Positions 1 to 7,286 are shown, numbered from the stretch's first letter. The stretch: DNA of 64,000 bases from JANQQN01 sp964519665 (GCA_964519665.1 CAZFIV010000028.1:4398-68397); one strand, 5' to 3'. Made by a program: numbers and translations. The notes: generated from the letters alone by a model not told the origin.

Positions 1-2
1 TC

Positions 3-482
3 GGGGACGTCGACGCGGGCTTCACATCTTTCCCCAGCTGGGGACAGCGTGGGGAGCGCGCGCGCATCGCGGAAGCCGGCCAGGGGCGCATCTGGGCCTC
101 TCCTCAGCTCTACGCCCGTCGAGGGGACCCTCCGGCCGCGATCATGCGCTGGCGAGGCTGGTGGGCGGCGGAATCGTGGTCGGCGATGGTTCCTTCGGTC
201 TGGCCCGACCCTCGCGGCGTCGACATCGGGGCCGGCGATCCCCTCGTTGACCGCGCTGGCGCGGCCACCGCGAGCTACCTCCGCCTCTTCGAGGGCGAGC
301 GGGGGATCGCGATCTGGCAGACCCCGCACGGACGCCTTCGCCCCGGTGATCCGGAGTACGACGCCATCCGGGCCGCACGCGTGCGGGGCTGCCGGAGCTG
401 GCTCAAATGGGCTCTCGGCGCCGGCGCCCTGGGCGGACTCGCCTACGGAGGGTATGAACTGGCCCGGAGACTCGACCGATGA
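3..482 (+). CDS. partial small membrane protein, cut at left window edge
   Basis: The frame is open from the first bases of the window, so the gene starts upstream; an internal ATG lies at 144 but the frame reads sensibly before it. At least 159 residues are visible. Near the C-terminus (WLKWALGAGALGGLAYGG) there is one probable membrane segment followed by a short basic tail. The upstream part is soluble in composition. The stop overlaps the next start by 4 bases (ATGA), the first of a chain of coupled small membrane-protein genes. I do not recognise the family. The C-terminal anchor layout matches the minus-strand virion-module proteins, so a structural role is possible. Confidence 0.7.
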   Translation, partial: GDVDAGFTSFPSWGQRGERARIAEAGQGRIWASPQLYARRGDPPAAIMRWRGWWAAESWSAMVPSVWPDPRGVDIGAGDPLVDRAGAATASYLRLFEGERGIAIWQTPHGRLRPGDPEYDAIRAARVRGCRSWLKWALGAGALGGLAYGGYELARRLDR

Positions 483-772
483 CGCTGACCGTCCGCCAAG
501 CACTTCACGGCCTGGGCCAGCCAACCAGCCTGGACCAGATCCCCGACATTTGCGCGCCCCAGGAGGCGCAGGTGGTCGCGCTCCGTCAGCAGCTCGGGCT
601 GGCGCGACGCGTCGAGCTGGGGATCATTCTCGGCGGCGCGACGGCGAGCTTGGGCGCGTATATCCTGAACGAGATGGGGCACACGCAAGCCGCGAGCGGC
701 GTCACCATCGCGGCCATCATCATCGGCGCAGCCTACTCCGCCGTCCGGCTCTACCAAGAGGATTCGATTTGA
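479..772 (+). CDS. small protein with two membrane segments, unknown
   Basis: 97 residues. A soluble N-terminal half with charged and Gln-rich residues is followed by two hydrophobic stretches in the C-terminal half (around GIILGGATASLGAYIL and VTIAAIIIGAAYSAV). Start and stop overlap the neighbours (ATGA at 479, TGATG at 772), so it is translated as part of the coupled cluster 3-1636. No family is recognised; a membrane or virion role is inferred only from topology and company. Confidence 0.75.
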   Translation: MTLTVRQALHGLGQPTSLDQIPDICAPQEAQVVALRQQLGLARRVELGIILGGATASLGAYILNEMGHTQAASGVTIAAIIIGAAYSAVRLYQEDSI

Positions 773-948
773 TGACCTATCTCCCGCACACTCGATACGC
801 GCCGCGTCGGCGTCTCGGAAGCGTCCCGGGACCTGGAGGCACCGCGACCGTGCTCCTGGGCGGCGCCGTCGTCCTCGTCGCCGGCGCGTCGCTCTGGTAC
901 CTCGCGAAGATCTTCTGGGGCGACTACGGCACCGGGCGGAAGTACTGA
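772..948 (+). CDS. single-pass small membrane protein
   Basis: 58 residues. The ATG overlaps the stop of the previous gene (TGATG). A basic N-terminus (RYAPRRRLGS) precedes one long hydrophobic segment (TVLLGGAVVLVAGASLWYLAKI) and a short polar tail. It is shorter than its neighbours and follows the same coupled arrangement. Function unknown. Confidence 0.75.
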   Translation: MTYLPHTRYAPRRRLGSVPGPGGTATVLLGGAVVLVAGASLWYLAKIFWGDYGTGRKY

Positions 949-1307
949 TGAACAAGCAATTCCGCAACGTGCTCCTCGCGGGCGTCGGCGGCGCGGTCGC
1001 CGGCGGGCTCGTGTGGTTCGTCGCCCGCCGCTCCCTCGACGGGCAGTTTGAGAAGAGCGCCTCCGAGCTGGATCAGGAGCTGGTCGGCGGAAGCGAAGAG
1101 TTGCGCCGCAAGCTCGAGGCCGGCCGTCGCGAGATGCGCAGTGAGGTCACCGCGCAGGTGCGGCGTGAGATTCCGCCGGCCGTTGATCGCCAGCTGCGCG
1201 AAACTCTCGACCTCTACGGCATCACGCCGCAGTCGAGCCGGGAGATCGTCACGCTCATCGAGCGTACCAACCAGGCCATCGACGCCGCGCTTCAGGCGTT
1301 CACGTGA
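948..1307 (+). CDS. N-terminal membrane anchor plus coiled coil
   Basis: 119 residues. One membrane segment near the N-terminus (VLLAGVGGAVAGGLVWFVA) is followed by a highly charged, heptad-like stretch rich in Glu, Arg and Leu. The C-terminal motif LDLYGITPQSSREI resembles LARVYGFTPELIMKM of the next gene, so the two are probably paralogues. The start overlaps the previous stop. Function unknown; an anchored coiled-coil protein of the virion membrane is one possibility. Confidence 0.75.
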   Translation: MNKQFRNVLLAGVGGAVAGGLVWFVARRSLDGQFEKSASELDQELVGGSEELRRKLEAGRREMRSEVTAQVRREIPPAVDRQLRETLDLYGITPQSSREIVTLIERTNQAIDAALQAFT

Positions 1308-1636
1308 AGGGCTGGGTTGCGCTCACGGTCGGCGCAGTCACGGGCGCTGTCGTGGCAGGAGTTGCGGTGTCCCGCAAGACCTACGCGCTGAATGAGAAGG
1401 CGCGCATTCTTCGGGCGAGCCTCGACACGCAGGGGTCGGGCTACGAGGCGTACCTCGCCTCCCGAGGCACGCAGATCGAGCGGGAGGTTACGCAGCTGGC
1501 GCGCGCCATCGCCGAAGAGGAGGCGCACCGGCGCAGTCTGGACCAGCTTGCCCGGGTCTACGGGTTCACCCCCGAGCTGATCATGAAGATGCAGCGCATC
1601 GAGGCTTTCGAGCGCCAGCTGCGTTCGACGTTCTAG
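1304..1636 (+). CDS. N-terminal membrane anchor plus helical domain, paralogue of the preceding gene
   Basis: 110 residues, GTG start overlapping the previous stop (GTGA). A glycine/valine-rich membrane segment at residues 4-22 is followed by a charged helical domain ending in a YGFTPE motif shared with the preceding gene. It is the last gene of the left plus-strand cluster; a terminator-like hairpin follows within 25 bases. Function unknown. Confidence 0.75.
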   Translation: MKGWVALTVGAVTGAVVAGVAVSRKTYALNEKARILRASLDTQGSGYEAYLASRGTQIEREVTQLARAIAEEEAHRRSLDQLARVYGFTPELIMKMQRIEAFERQLRSTF

Positions 1637-1659
1637 GCAGACGTCAGCCGCCACGGATC

Positions 1660-1684
1660 CGTCAGCTTCAGGCTGACGCGTTTT
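1660..1684 (+). terminator. intrinsic terminator of the left plus-strand cluster
   Basis: A 7-bp stem (CGTCAGC / GCTGACG) with loop TTCAG is followed two bases later by TTTT. It lies just after the stop at 1636 and between convergent transcription units. Confidence 0.6.
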
Positions 1685-1685
1685 G

Positions 1686-1720
1686 GAGGAGGCGGAGCAA
1701 TGATCCGGGTGACGGTGCTT
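1686..1720 (+). repeat. 35-bp exact repeat, copy 1 (copy 2 at 59708)
   Basis: 35 bases are identical to 59708-59742, where they form the ribosome binding site, start codon and first residues of a lipoprotein gene. Here an ATG at 1701 opens only a ~50-codon frame ending at about 1853, without a lipobox and running into the convergent gene at 1833-2054. It is best read as a displaced fragment of that gene's 5' end rather than a working gene. Confidence 0.8.
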
Positions 1721-1832
1721 CCCGCAGTTCTCCACGTACGGGGGGTAACAGAATTGGGCGCGCTGGCGGCGTTCAACATGTTCTGTTCCTTTCTGGGTGC
1801 GGATGGCCGTCCGCACGTGGACCAAGAGCGTA

Positions 1833-2054
1833 TCACGCGCTCCGGACGTTGCCGTCGATGAGCACGCGGAAAAGACGCGCGCGGTAGCCCTGGTCGTCTT
1901 CGAACGTGTGGGCGTAGCCCACGAATTCGACGGCGCGTCGTCGAAGCCAATCCGAACGGTGATCGTATCTCCAGCCGTACTCCTGAGGTGTTCGTGGCTT
2001 CTCAGGCGCGACCCGGCGTTCCGGGATCCCATAGAGCACGGCCCAACATTTCAT
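1833..2054 (-). CDS. small hypothetical protein coupled to the integrase
   Basis: 73 residues, charged and aromatic-rich, no membrane segment. Its ATG overlaps the integrase stop (ATGA), so the two are co-translated. A small gene directly after a tyrosine recombinase could be an accessory or directionality factor, but no helix-turn-helix is evident and the assignment is open. Confidence 0.65.
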   Translation of the reverse strand: MKCWAVLYGIPERRVAPEKPRTPQEYGWRYDHRSDWLRRRAVEFVGYAHTFEDDQGYRARLFRVLIDGNVRSA

Positions 2055-2905
2055 TCGTCCCCCTTCAGCATGCCGAGCCGACGCTTCTGGATGTCGGTCA
2101 GCTCTTCATGCCGAAGCTCGTCCACGTACGTCATCGTCGACTGGAGCGACGCGTGGCCGAGGAGTTGTCGGGTGGCGTCGACGGAGCCCGTTGCGCGGAG
2201 CGTCTGCACCGCGGCCGTGCGGCGAAGGCGATGCGTGTGCAGGCCGTCAAGCTCGAGCTGCTCTCCGTACGCCTGGAGACGCCCTCGAACGGCCTTGTAG
2301 GCCGCGTCACCGGCGATGGGCGAGCCGTCGCCGCCGGGCGCGACGCCAAGCGCGACGGTCGGGTGTTCTCGGATCGCATCGTAGAGCAGCCCCCATGCCG
2401 CATCCGCCGGAATGCGGCGCTCTCCGCCACCCTTTTGGACCAGCCGAAGCGTTCCGTTCCGCAACCCTGTGCTCAACCGCTCCCGCGTGATGCGAAGGAC
2501 ATCGCCGACGCGGAGCCCCCAGACCGCCATGACGTAGAGCACGGCCGCGGCTGCGTCGCCGTCTTCGGCGCCGGCCTGGAGCTGCTCCACGAGGAGCGCA
2601 TACTCCGCATCGGAGAGCGCAGGCTTCTTGCGCTTCTTGCGCGCTTGGCTCCGCCGTTTTTTCTGGAGGCGCGTCGGAGGCGGCGCGTCCGCGATGCGCG
2701 CGAAGGTGTCGCGTTCGGCGCGACTCCAGCCCTTTCCGTAGAGGAGCGCCCGCCGCGCAAAATCGCGGGTGTTGCCGTTCACCGGGGCGCGGTCGAGATC
2801 GCGCGTCAGGCGAGCCACCCCACGCACCGTGAGCGCAATCGTACTCTCGGCGTACTCCTGCTCACGCAGCCACGTTTCGAAGGCTTCGCTCTGCTTGGGC
2901 TTCAT
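2051..2905 (-). CDS. tyrosine recombinase / phage integrase
   Basis: 284 residues from the ATG at 2905, which overlaps the upstream stop; a longer frame upstream is not needed. Residues 1-75 fit a core-binding (SAM-like) domain, followed by a Lys/Arg-rich linker (80-95) and the catalytic domain. The catalytic set is visible: R132 (GLRVGDVL), K158 (QKGGGERR), H225-x-x-R228 (HTHRLRR), H251 (LLGHAS) and nucleophile Y260 (TMTYVDE). It catalyses site-specific recombination, most likely integration or excision of this genome, or dimer resolution. It lies in a minus-strand accessory operon with small unknown genes. No clear attachment site was found beside it. Confidence 0.9.
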   Translation of the reverse strand: MKPKQSEAFETWLREQEYAESTIALTVRGVARLTRDLDRAPVNGNTRDFARRALLYGKGWSRAERDTFARIADAPPPTRLQKKRRSQARKKRKKPALSDAEYALLVEQLQAGAEDGDAAAAVLYVMAVWGLRVGDVLRITRERLSTGLRNGTLRLVQKGGGERRIPADAAWGLLYDAIREHPTVALGVAPGGDGSPIAGDAAYKAVRGRLQAYGEQLELDGLHTHRLRRTAAVQTLRATGSVDATRQLLGHASLQSTMTYVDELRHEELTDIQKRRLGMLKGDE

Positions 2906-3417
2906 CGGCAATGCTCCATCGGCGGGAACTCCTCGACATGTCGCTGCCAGATGCCGACGACGACGTTGGGATCCCACACGCACCCGGAGGCCACGTCCCA
3001 GGTGGTGTACCAGTAGTGCAGATCTTGGTGCCGGCAGTCTCGAAGATGCGGTGCGATCTCGATGCCGCCCCACCGAGAAGCGACCGCGGCCCAGGCAACA
3101 CGCATGCGCATGCTGCTGCCGTAAGCGTACTCAGCACTGAAAGCCCGCAGTGCAGCAGGCGTGCGGATCTTCAAGATCCGCGACATGTCGAGGCCGAGTT
3201 CCGCTGCGTAGGTGTACGTCCGGAAGTCTTCGTCGATGCACCACTGAAGCCAGTTGTCGACGCACCCTTGGCACGAGTACCAGAGCCCCCTTGGCTTGTG
3301 GTGTCCATCGCCAGGGCGTAGCCCGTCGTCGTTCATCGTCTGATCGCGGCGGTCTTTGACGTCCACGAGCGGTGCGTTGCTGAAGTGAACACGGGGTCCG
3401 ATGCTCGTCTTGGTCAT
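2902..3417 (-). CDS. conserved-looking hypothetical protein rich in Trp and Cys
   Basis: 171 residues. Contains KPRGLWYSCQGCVDNWLQW near residues 42-60 and further paired aromatic and His residues (HLRDCRHQD). Several Cys and His could bind a metal, but no standard zinc-finger spacing is present. It overlaps the integrase start by four bases and its own start overlaps the preceding gene, so it belongs to the integrase operon. GLWYS-type motifs recur in phage hypothetical proteins; function unknown. Confidence 0.75.
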   Translation of the reverse strand: MTKTSIGPRVHFSNAPLVDVKDRRDQTMNDDGLRPGDGHHKPRGLWYSCQGCVDNWLQWCIDEDFRTYTYAAELGLDMSRILKIRTPAALRAFSAEYAYGSSMRMRVAWAAVASRWGGIEIAPHLRDCRHQDLHYWYTTWDVASGCVWDPNVVVGIWQRHVEEFPPMEHCR

Positions 3418-3656
3418 CGAGAGTACTCCTCAAATCGCCAGTGGTACTCCTCGACGCCCCGGCCACGGCGCTTTCGACGCGCCTCGAGTCGACGCGCTTT
3501 CCTCGTCCTGCGCTGCTCGACGCGACGGGACGCCACACGGGAGGTGTCGAGCGCTTGCCGAAGCCGGAGGTTCTCTTCTTCGGCTTCGGCAAGCTGCCGT
3601 TTCAGATCCAAGATCCGACGCTCTTGGATCCAGTGGTTGAGATCATCGGTCGACAC
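3414..3656 (-). CDS. small coiled-coil basic protein
   Basis: 80 residues, GTG start. Residues 8-40 form a heptad-rich helix (LKRQLAEAEEENLRLRQAL), followed by an Arg-rich stretch. The GTG is preceded by TAGGCT six bases upstream and no Shine-Dalgarno is visible, fitting a leaderless start. It overlaps the next gene by four bases. Function unknown; DNA or RNA binding by the basic half is possible. Confidence 0.65.
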   Translation of the reverse strand: MSTDDLNHWIQERRILDLKRQLAEAEEENLRLRQALDTSRVASRRVEQRRTRKARRLEARRKRRGRGVEEYHWRFEEYSR

Positions 3657-3662
3657 AACGAA

Positions 3663-3668
3663 AGCCTA
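3663..3668 (-). promoter_or_regulatory. putative -10 box of a leaderless start
   Basis: TAGGCT on the minus strand, six bases before the GTG of the coiled-coil gene. One of a set of TANNNT boxes at 6-7 bases from start codons in this window. Confidence 0.4.
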
Positions 3669-3697
3669 CGCCGGGGATCGCGTTGGCGGGGGCGGAG

Positions 3698-3919
3698 TCA
3701 TCGGTCCCCCCGCAGATTGTGAAACGCGGCCTCGATCGCGCAGATCGCGTCGACGCCTTCCCCTTCGGCAAGGGTCTCGATCTCCAGCGCCGCGTATGGT
3801 TTCCCCGGGTGGGCGCGTAGGTGGACGAGACAGACCGCGCACACGTCACCCGCGGGTTGCGTGAAGAGCGCGGCGTGGGCCGGGTTCGATGCCAGCCACC
3901 CGTCTAGCTCGGAGGTCAT
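3698..3919 (-). CDS. small hypothetical protein
   Basis: 73 residues from the ATG at 3919, which overlaps the stop of the upstream gene (ATGA). The motif CAVCLVHL near the middle could be half of a metal site, but nothing completes it. Acidic, no membrane segment. Last gene of the unit starting at 5228. Function unknown. Confidence 0.65.
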   Translation of the reverse strand: MTSELDGWLASNPAHAALFTQPAGDVCAVCLVHLRAHPGKPYAALEIETLAEGEGVDAICAIEAAFHNLRGDR

Positions 3920-4266
3920 TTGGCGATCCCCAGCGCACGCCCGAGAGCGACGGCAAGCCGGTTGCCGTCGCCCAAGTCGTCGTGTTCCGTGCTCCAGTCG
4001 TCGGTGGCGCCGGGCTTGATCGCCCGAACGATCCAATGCTCGTGCTCACGGCGCAGGTCGCTTCCGTGAATGACGAGACGTTCCAGGTCGGCGTCCCGTG
4101 CGAGCGCTTCGACGACGTTCCCCAGCGCAAGCACAAGCACAGCGCGCGCTCGGGCGCGGTCCGCGGCGGATGCGTCGGCGTCATGGAATGTTCGGAGCGC
4201 AGTGTCGAGCGTGAGGGTTGCTCCGGCGCCGAACACGTCGGAAGGGGTCAGTTTGCGATCGGTCAT
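3916..4266 (-). CDS. hypothetical alpha-helical protein
   Basis: 116 residues, mostly alanine-rich helix (ADRARARAVLVLALGNVV) with an acidic C-terminus. Its start overlaps the stop of the solenoid protein gene 4263-5228 and its stop overlaps the next gene. Resembles small Ala/Asp-rich phage hypothetical proteins; no motif seen. Confidence 0.7.
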   Translation of the reverse strand: MTDRKLTPSDVFGAGATLTLDTALRTFHDADASAADRARARAVLVLALGNVVEALARDADLERLVIHGSDLRREHEHWIVRAIKPGATDDWSTEHDDLGDGNRLAVALGRALGIAK

Positions 4267-5228
4267 GTCTTTCTCTCTTTCGGTGTTGCTTCGCTCTCTC
4301 GGTGTCGCACCAGGCGACCGTTTTCCACGTAGTACGCGACGTCAGGGAGGACTGCGTCCTCGCCCGGGTACCCCACAACGGTTCGGCGGCGGGCTTGGTC
4401 CCAGTAACGAATTCGGATCTCTCCGCCGCATCCCGCCGTCGCGGTGCCGCCGCATCCCGCCGTTGCGATGCCGCGGTAGCCCGCTGTCGCAACGCCGTAG
4501 TCGCCCGCCGTCGCGATGCCGCCGCATCCCGCCGTTGCGATGCCGGCGTTGCCTGCCGTTGCGATGCCGGCGTTGCCTGCCGTTGCGGTGCCGCCGTTGC
4601 CTGCCGTTGCGATGCCGCCAGGCCCCGCCGTTGCGATGCCGCGGTAGCCCGCTGTCGCAACGCCGCGGTAGCCCGCTGTCGCGATGCCGGCGTTGCCCGC
4701 CGTTGCGGTGCCGCGGTAGCCCGCTGTCGCAACGCCGCCGTCGCCCGCTGTCGCGGTGCCGCCGTCGCCCGCTGTCGCAACGCCGCGGTAGCCCGCCGTT
4801 GCGATGCCGGCGTTGCCCGTTGCGATCTGAGCGCCGATCACGGCGCCCGTTGCTCCGTGCGCGACGATACACGCCGTGGCCGATGCCTGATCTCCGCAGT
4901 GCACGACGTAGCCGCGGGGCACCTTCACCTTGCCCTCCAGGTCCACGACATCAGCCGCGCGCGCCGCGACGACCAGCCAGCGTGCGTCGATAGCCCATGA
5001 CAGCTGCTCTCCCCCTCCCTCGCCCCATAGAGCGCCGTGCAGGCCGTGGCCGCGCTCTGGCTCCGGACTCCAGTCTGGCGCCTCGACCAGCCCGCTCTCA
5101 GGCCAGCGGAATCCGGCGTATGAGGTCATGTCTGCGGCGCAGGTACGCAGCAGGAGCACGTGGTCCTCACCGCGTTTCGCCGAGATGCCCAGCGCGCGAC
5201 GCGCTTTGCGAATGATGGGATCCATCAT
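4263..5228 (-). CDS. DUF7666-like N-terminal domain fused to an octapeptide beta-solenoid
   Basis: 321 residues; start at 5228 follows GAAAGGAG. Residues 1-130 hold a conserved-looking domain with GLVEAPDWSPEPE, GLHGALWGEG and DVVDLEGKVKVPRG, which I associate with bacterial and phage proteins of the DUF7666 type. From about residue 138 to 270 come roughly 17 tandem octapeptides of the form G-[YDNC]-x-G-x-A-T-A, like the repeat of bacterial ice-nucleation proteins, then a 50-residue cap. Such repeats are expected to fold as a narrow beta-solenoid with aligned Thr-x-Thr or Ala-Thr-Ala faces. The role is unknown: ice or surface binding, or DNA mimicry, are guesses. Confidence 0.8.
   Translation of the reverse strand: MMDPIIRKARRALGISAKRGEDHVLLLRTCAADMTSYAGFRWPESGLVEAPDWSPEPERGHGLHGALWGEGGGEQLSWAIDARWLVVAARAADVVDLEGKVKVPRGYVVHCGDQASATACIVAHGATGAVIGAQIATGNAGIATAGYRGVATAGDGGTATAGDGGVATAGYRGTATAGNAGIATAGYRGVATAGYRGIATAGPGGIATAGNGGTATAGNAGIATAGNAGIATAGCGGIATAGDYGVATAGYRGIATAGCGGTATAGCGGEIRIRYWDQARRRTVVGYPGEDAVLPDVAYYVENGRLVRHRESEATPKERKT
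4422..4826 (-). repeat. tandem 24-bp coding repeat
   Basis: About 17 units of 24 bp, typified by GCCGTTGCGATGCCG on the plus strand, each encoding one octapeptide of the solenoid. Units differ at a few codons only, which suggests recent expansion or homogenisation. The period never breaks the reading frame, so this is a protein repeat and not a CRISPR array. Confidence 0.9.
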
Positions 5229-5256
5229 GCTTTTTCTCCTTTCGATTGTGGTTGTG

Positions 5257-5333
5257 GTGGCTCGGCTGCCCCGCGCGACGCCCCACCCCGAAAGGACCAG
5301 AGGAGGGCGAGACGCCGCGCGGGACAGCCGAGC
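5257..5333. terminator. long inverted repeat between minus-strand units
   Basis: GGCTCGGCTGCCCCGCGCG on the left pairs with CGCGCGGGACAGCCGAGCC on the right with one mismatch (about 19 bp of stem, ~38-base loop). It lies between gene 5349-5603 and the leader of 4263-5228, so it probably ends the upstream unit. Confidence 0.55.
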
Positions 5334-5348
5334 CGGCTGTCGTGTGGA

Positions 5349-5603
5349 TCAGGCTTTCTCCGGCTCCTTCCACTGGATGCGTTCGTCAACGGCGGCAAAC
5401 GTCTCTCGGACGTTGATCGCGTCGCTGGCCGCCACGAAGACAGCCCATCCCTTGCGAAACTCCTGGAAGAGCACGACGTGGCCGTTGACCGTATACGCGT
5501 GGAGCGTGGCGCCCGAGAAGATCTTCCCGTTCCAGAGACAGCGGGCATTGCGTTCGCAGAGCCACTTCGCGACAAGCGGCTGATTTTCCGGCCAGCGCTT
5601 CAC
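5349..5603 (-). CDS. small hypothetical protein
   Basis: 84 residues with GTG start at 5603 overlapping the upstream stop (GTGA). A longer in-frame extension runs through the upstream gene and is rejected. Aromatic-rich (CLWNGKIF, FRKGWAVFVAA), no membrane segment or known motif. It forms a two-gene unit with 5600-5830. Confidence 0.65.
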   Translation of the reverse strand: MKRWPENQPLVAKWLCERNARCLWNGKIFSGATLHAYTVNGHVVLFQEFRKGWAVFVAASDAINVRETFAAVDERIQWKEPEKA

Positions 5604-5830
5604 GCCGCGGCCTCGACCGATTCGAGCGCGTGTTCCCAGAGCACGATCGCGAGATCGGACTCGAGGGTGTAGCCGGCTTCTTCGAACCACCAGAGCTGAA
5701 GCGCTCCGGGGCCTTCCTCCCCCTGGAACGTGTCAGGGGTCGGCGAGCTGAGGATCTCGCGCGCGTAGCGCTTGGCAATGGCGTCTGCCTCTTCGGCGGG
5801 CAGGGCGTAGCAGATTCCGTCTTCGATCAT
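5600..5830 (-). CDS. small acidic hypothetical protein
   Basis: 76 residues, acidic and helical (PAEEADAIAKRYAREIL; GALQLWWFEEAGYTLES). The start follows the repeated leader CACGAAAGACC. Coupled by GTGA to the next gene. Function unknown. Confidence 0.65.
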   Translation of the reverse strand: MIEDGICYALPAEEADAIAKRYAREILSSPTPDTFQGEEGPGALQLWWFEEAGYTLESDLAIVLWEHALESVEAAA

Positions 5831-5884
5831 GGGGTAGGGTCTTTCGTGTTGTGGTTGTGTAGGAGCTTGAGCGCTCCCCGCCGC

Positions 5885-5906
5885 GCCCGATCGCCGGCGA
5901 TCGGGC
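5885..5906. terminator. 22-bp perfect palindrome
   Basis: GCCCGATCGCC is followed directly by GGCGATCGGGC. It sits between the end of 5927-6502 and the leader of 5600-5830, beside a copy of the GGAGCTTGAGCGCTCC leader element. It could terminate the upstream gene or act as an operator. Confidence 0.5.
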
Positions 5907-5926
5907 TCGGTCGGGAGGGATCGAGC

Positions 5927-6502
5927 TTAGAGCGCGAGAACCCGTGCGCCCATCTGGCTAGCAGCGTCCGCCGCGCGTGCGTTCTCGACGGCATCGCCTC
6001 GGTCCACGTGCGCAGCGAGAACGACGCCGGGACGCTCGACGTCAGCGCTTGCGCGGGCCTCCGAGGCGATCCCCCGGAGGATCTCACCGCGCCATTCGGC
6101 GAGCGCGTCCAGGTAGAGCACCCCCATCGTGGCGAGCGCCCATTCACCGGGGTCGATGGGCGTCCGGCCAAAGATGGCTTGGGGCGACGCCGTGTGGTGC
6201 GGCGCGCGGAAGGGGCAAGCGGTCGCACGATCCGGCATGCCAGCGCGATCGTAGACTGCGCGGATCGGCGGGAGGATCACGCCGTCCATGTGCGCTTCGC
6301 CCAGGCTTGCGACGCGCCGCGCGGTCAATAGGGGGTGCGTGTGGTCCGCGCCCGTCCAGATCACAAAAATCGGCGTGGCGACGCGAACCTCGGTCCCGCT
6401 CAGATCGAGCCTGTCGTGTTCGGCGCAAGCGCTCCGGATGATCTGCGCCGCCGTGAGCGCCGCCTGGTGCGTCTGGTGCGTCTGCGAAATTGATTCGGTC
6501 AT
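5927..6502 (-). CDS. hypothetical protein sharing a leader and N-terminus with 7283-7924
   Basis: 191 residues from the ATG at 6502. Leader and first ~15 residues (MTES...THQAALTA) match gene 7283-7924, after which the sequences diverge. Residues 31-43 (RLDLSGTEVRVAT) are encoded by a 32-bp segment identical to one in the unrelated gene 34429-34827. No membrane segment or catalytic motif seen. It is a single-gene unit bounded by hairpins. Confidence 0.7.
   Translation of the reverse strand: MTESISQTHQTHQAALTAAQIIRSACAEHDRLDLSGTEVRVATPIFVIWTGADHTHPLLTARRVASLGEAHMDGVILPPIRAVYDRAGMPDRATACPFRAPHHTASPQAIFGRTPIDPGEWALATMGVLYLDALAEWRGEILRGIASEARASADVERPGVVLAAHVDRGDAVENARAADAASQMGARVLAL
6380..6411 (-). 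repeat. 32-bp exact repeat, copy 1 (copy 2 at 34675)
   Basis: 32 bases identical to 34675-34706, in frame in both genes and encoding LDLSGTEVRV in two otherwise unlike proteins. Flanks differ on both sides. Confidence 0.85.
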
Positions 6503-6541
6503 TGGATCGGTCCTTTCGTTGCGGAGCTTGAGCGCTCCCCG
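6503..6541 (-). promoter_or_regulatory. repeated leader element upstream of 5927-6502
   Basis: On the minus strand this reads GGGGAGCGCTCAAGCTCC, then GCAACGAAAGGACC and the ATG. The same leader precedes 7283-7924; close variants precede 5600-5830 and 8822-9964. It holds the palindrome GAGCGCTC and the Shine-Dalgarno GAAAGGA. Confidence 0.6.
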
Positions 6542-6575
6542 CCGCCGTCTAGTCCGCAACTAGACGGCGGCGGGG
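6537..6575. terminator. 17-bp perfect hairpin
   Basis: CCCCGCCGCCGTCTAGT and its exact complement flank the loop CCGCA. First of two adjacent hairpins separating units 6648-7924 and 5927-6502. Confidence 0.6.
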
Positions 6576-6588
6576 AGGACTCTAGCGA

Positions 6589-6621
6589 GGCCCCTCCGAA
6601 TGCGCAACATTCGGAGGGGCC
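6589..6621. terminator. 14-bp perfect hairpin, loop CGCAA
   Basis: GGCCCCTCCGAATG, CGCAA, CATTCGGAGGGGCC. The same stem recurs at 8011-8043 with the loop reversed to TTGCG, so the element is inverted there. A related core lies near 10650. Confidence 0.65.
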
Positions 6622-6647
6622 GGGCCGAGCCGAGACGAGTTAGGCGC

Positions 6648-7286
6648 TCAAGCTCGCCTCCGCGGTCGCGCTGCGCGCTTCGGACGCTCCTCAAGCTCCC
6701 CGACCTCGAGGCCCTGCCGGGCGTAGTAGGCGAGGGAGCGATCGATCTTCTCGAGCGCGGTAAGGGCGCGCTTCGCCTTCGCGATCCACGCCTTCCGGCG
6801 GGCGAGGAGGCGGTCGACCTTCGCGCGTTGCTTCTCCTCGAGGGTCGGCTTCGGCTTCGCCTTCGGAAGCTCGCCGGCGAGGCGGTCGGGGAAGCCGTCG
6901 GGGATCATCGCGCGGATCCGATCGGTGACCTTGCAGTGCATCCGCGAGGACGAGAAATCGCGGTGACGAACGCCGTAGAGGTGGAGGATCTCGTGATCCC
7001 ACAACGCGCAAAACTTCGCGACGGCGAGGCCCTCCTTCTCCTTGATCCGGTCGTATTGCGGGTGATCGGCCCGAACGTCGATCGTCGGCCTCGGGACGGT
7101 GAGGCGACAGAAGTAGCCGTTGAGGTGGGCGTGTCCGGTGTAAGGACGATCGCCGCGGCGGCGGTAGCCGATCTCGACGACGAGACGGCCCCACGTCGGG
7201 AGCTTCTTCCCCTGCGCGTTGTGGACGGCGCAGAGGAGGGAGCGGAGTCGCCGCGTCGGGTAGTCGGTGCGGTTGTCGATCTTCAC
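6648..7286 (-). CDS. putative zinc metalloprotease-like protein (metzincin-type motif)
   Basis: 212 residues from the GTG at 7286, which overlaps the upstream stop (GTGA). Around residue 102 it reads WDHEILHLYGVRH, an exact HExxHxxGxxH zinc signature of metzincin-type peptidases: three His ligands and a catalytic Glu. The N-terminal half (IDNRTDYPTRRL) looks like a small beta-rich fold, and the C-terminal third is a Lys/Arg-rich helix. No signal peptide is present, so it would act in the cytoplasm. It is paired with 7283-7924. Peptidase activity is inferred from the motif alone. Confidence 0.7.
   Translation of the reverse strand: MKIDNRTDYPTRRLRSLLCAVHNAQGKKLPTWGRLVVEIGYRRRGDRPYTGHAHLNGYFCRLTVPRPTIDVRADHPQYDRIKEKEGLAVAKFCALWDHEILHLYGVRHRDFSSSRMHCKVTDRIRAMIPDGFPDRLAGELPKAKPKPTLEEKQRAKVDRLLARRKAWIAKAKRALTALEKIDRSLAYYARQGLEVGELEERPKRAARPRRRA

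Noticed and set aside
1701..1853. Short open frame beginning with the lipoprotein start repeat
   Set aside because: It diverges right after the 35-bp repeat, lacks a lipobox and collides with the convergent gene; treated as a displaced fragment.
4422..4826. Regular short repeats resembling a CRISPR array
   Set aside because: Units are 24-bp contiguous codon repeats without spacers, in frame in a protein; no cas genes nearby.
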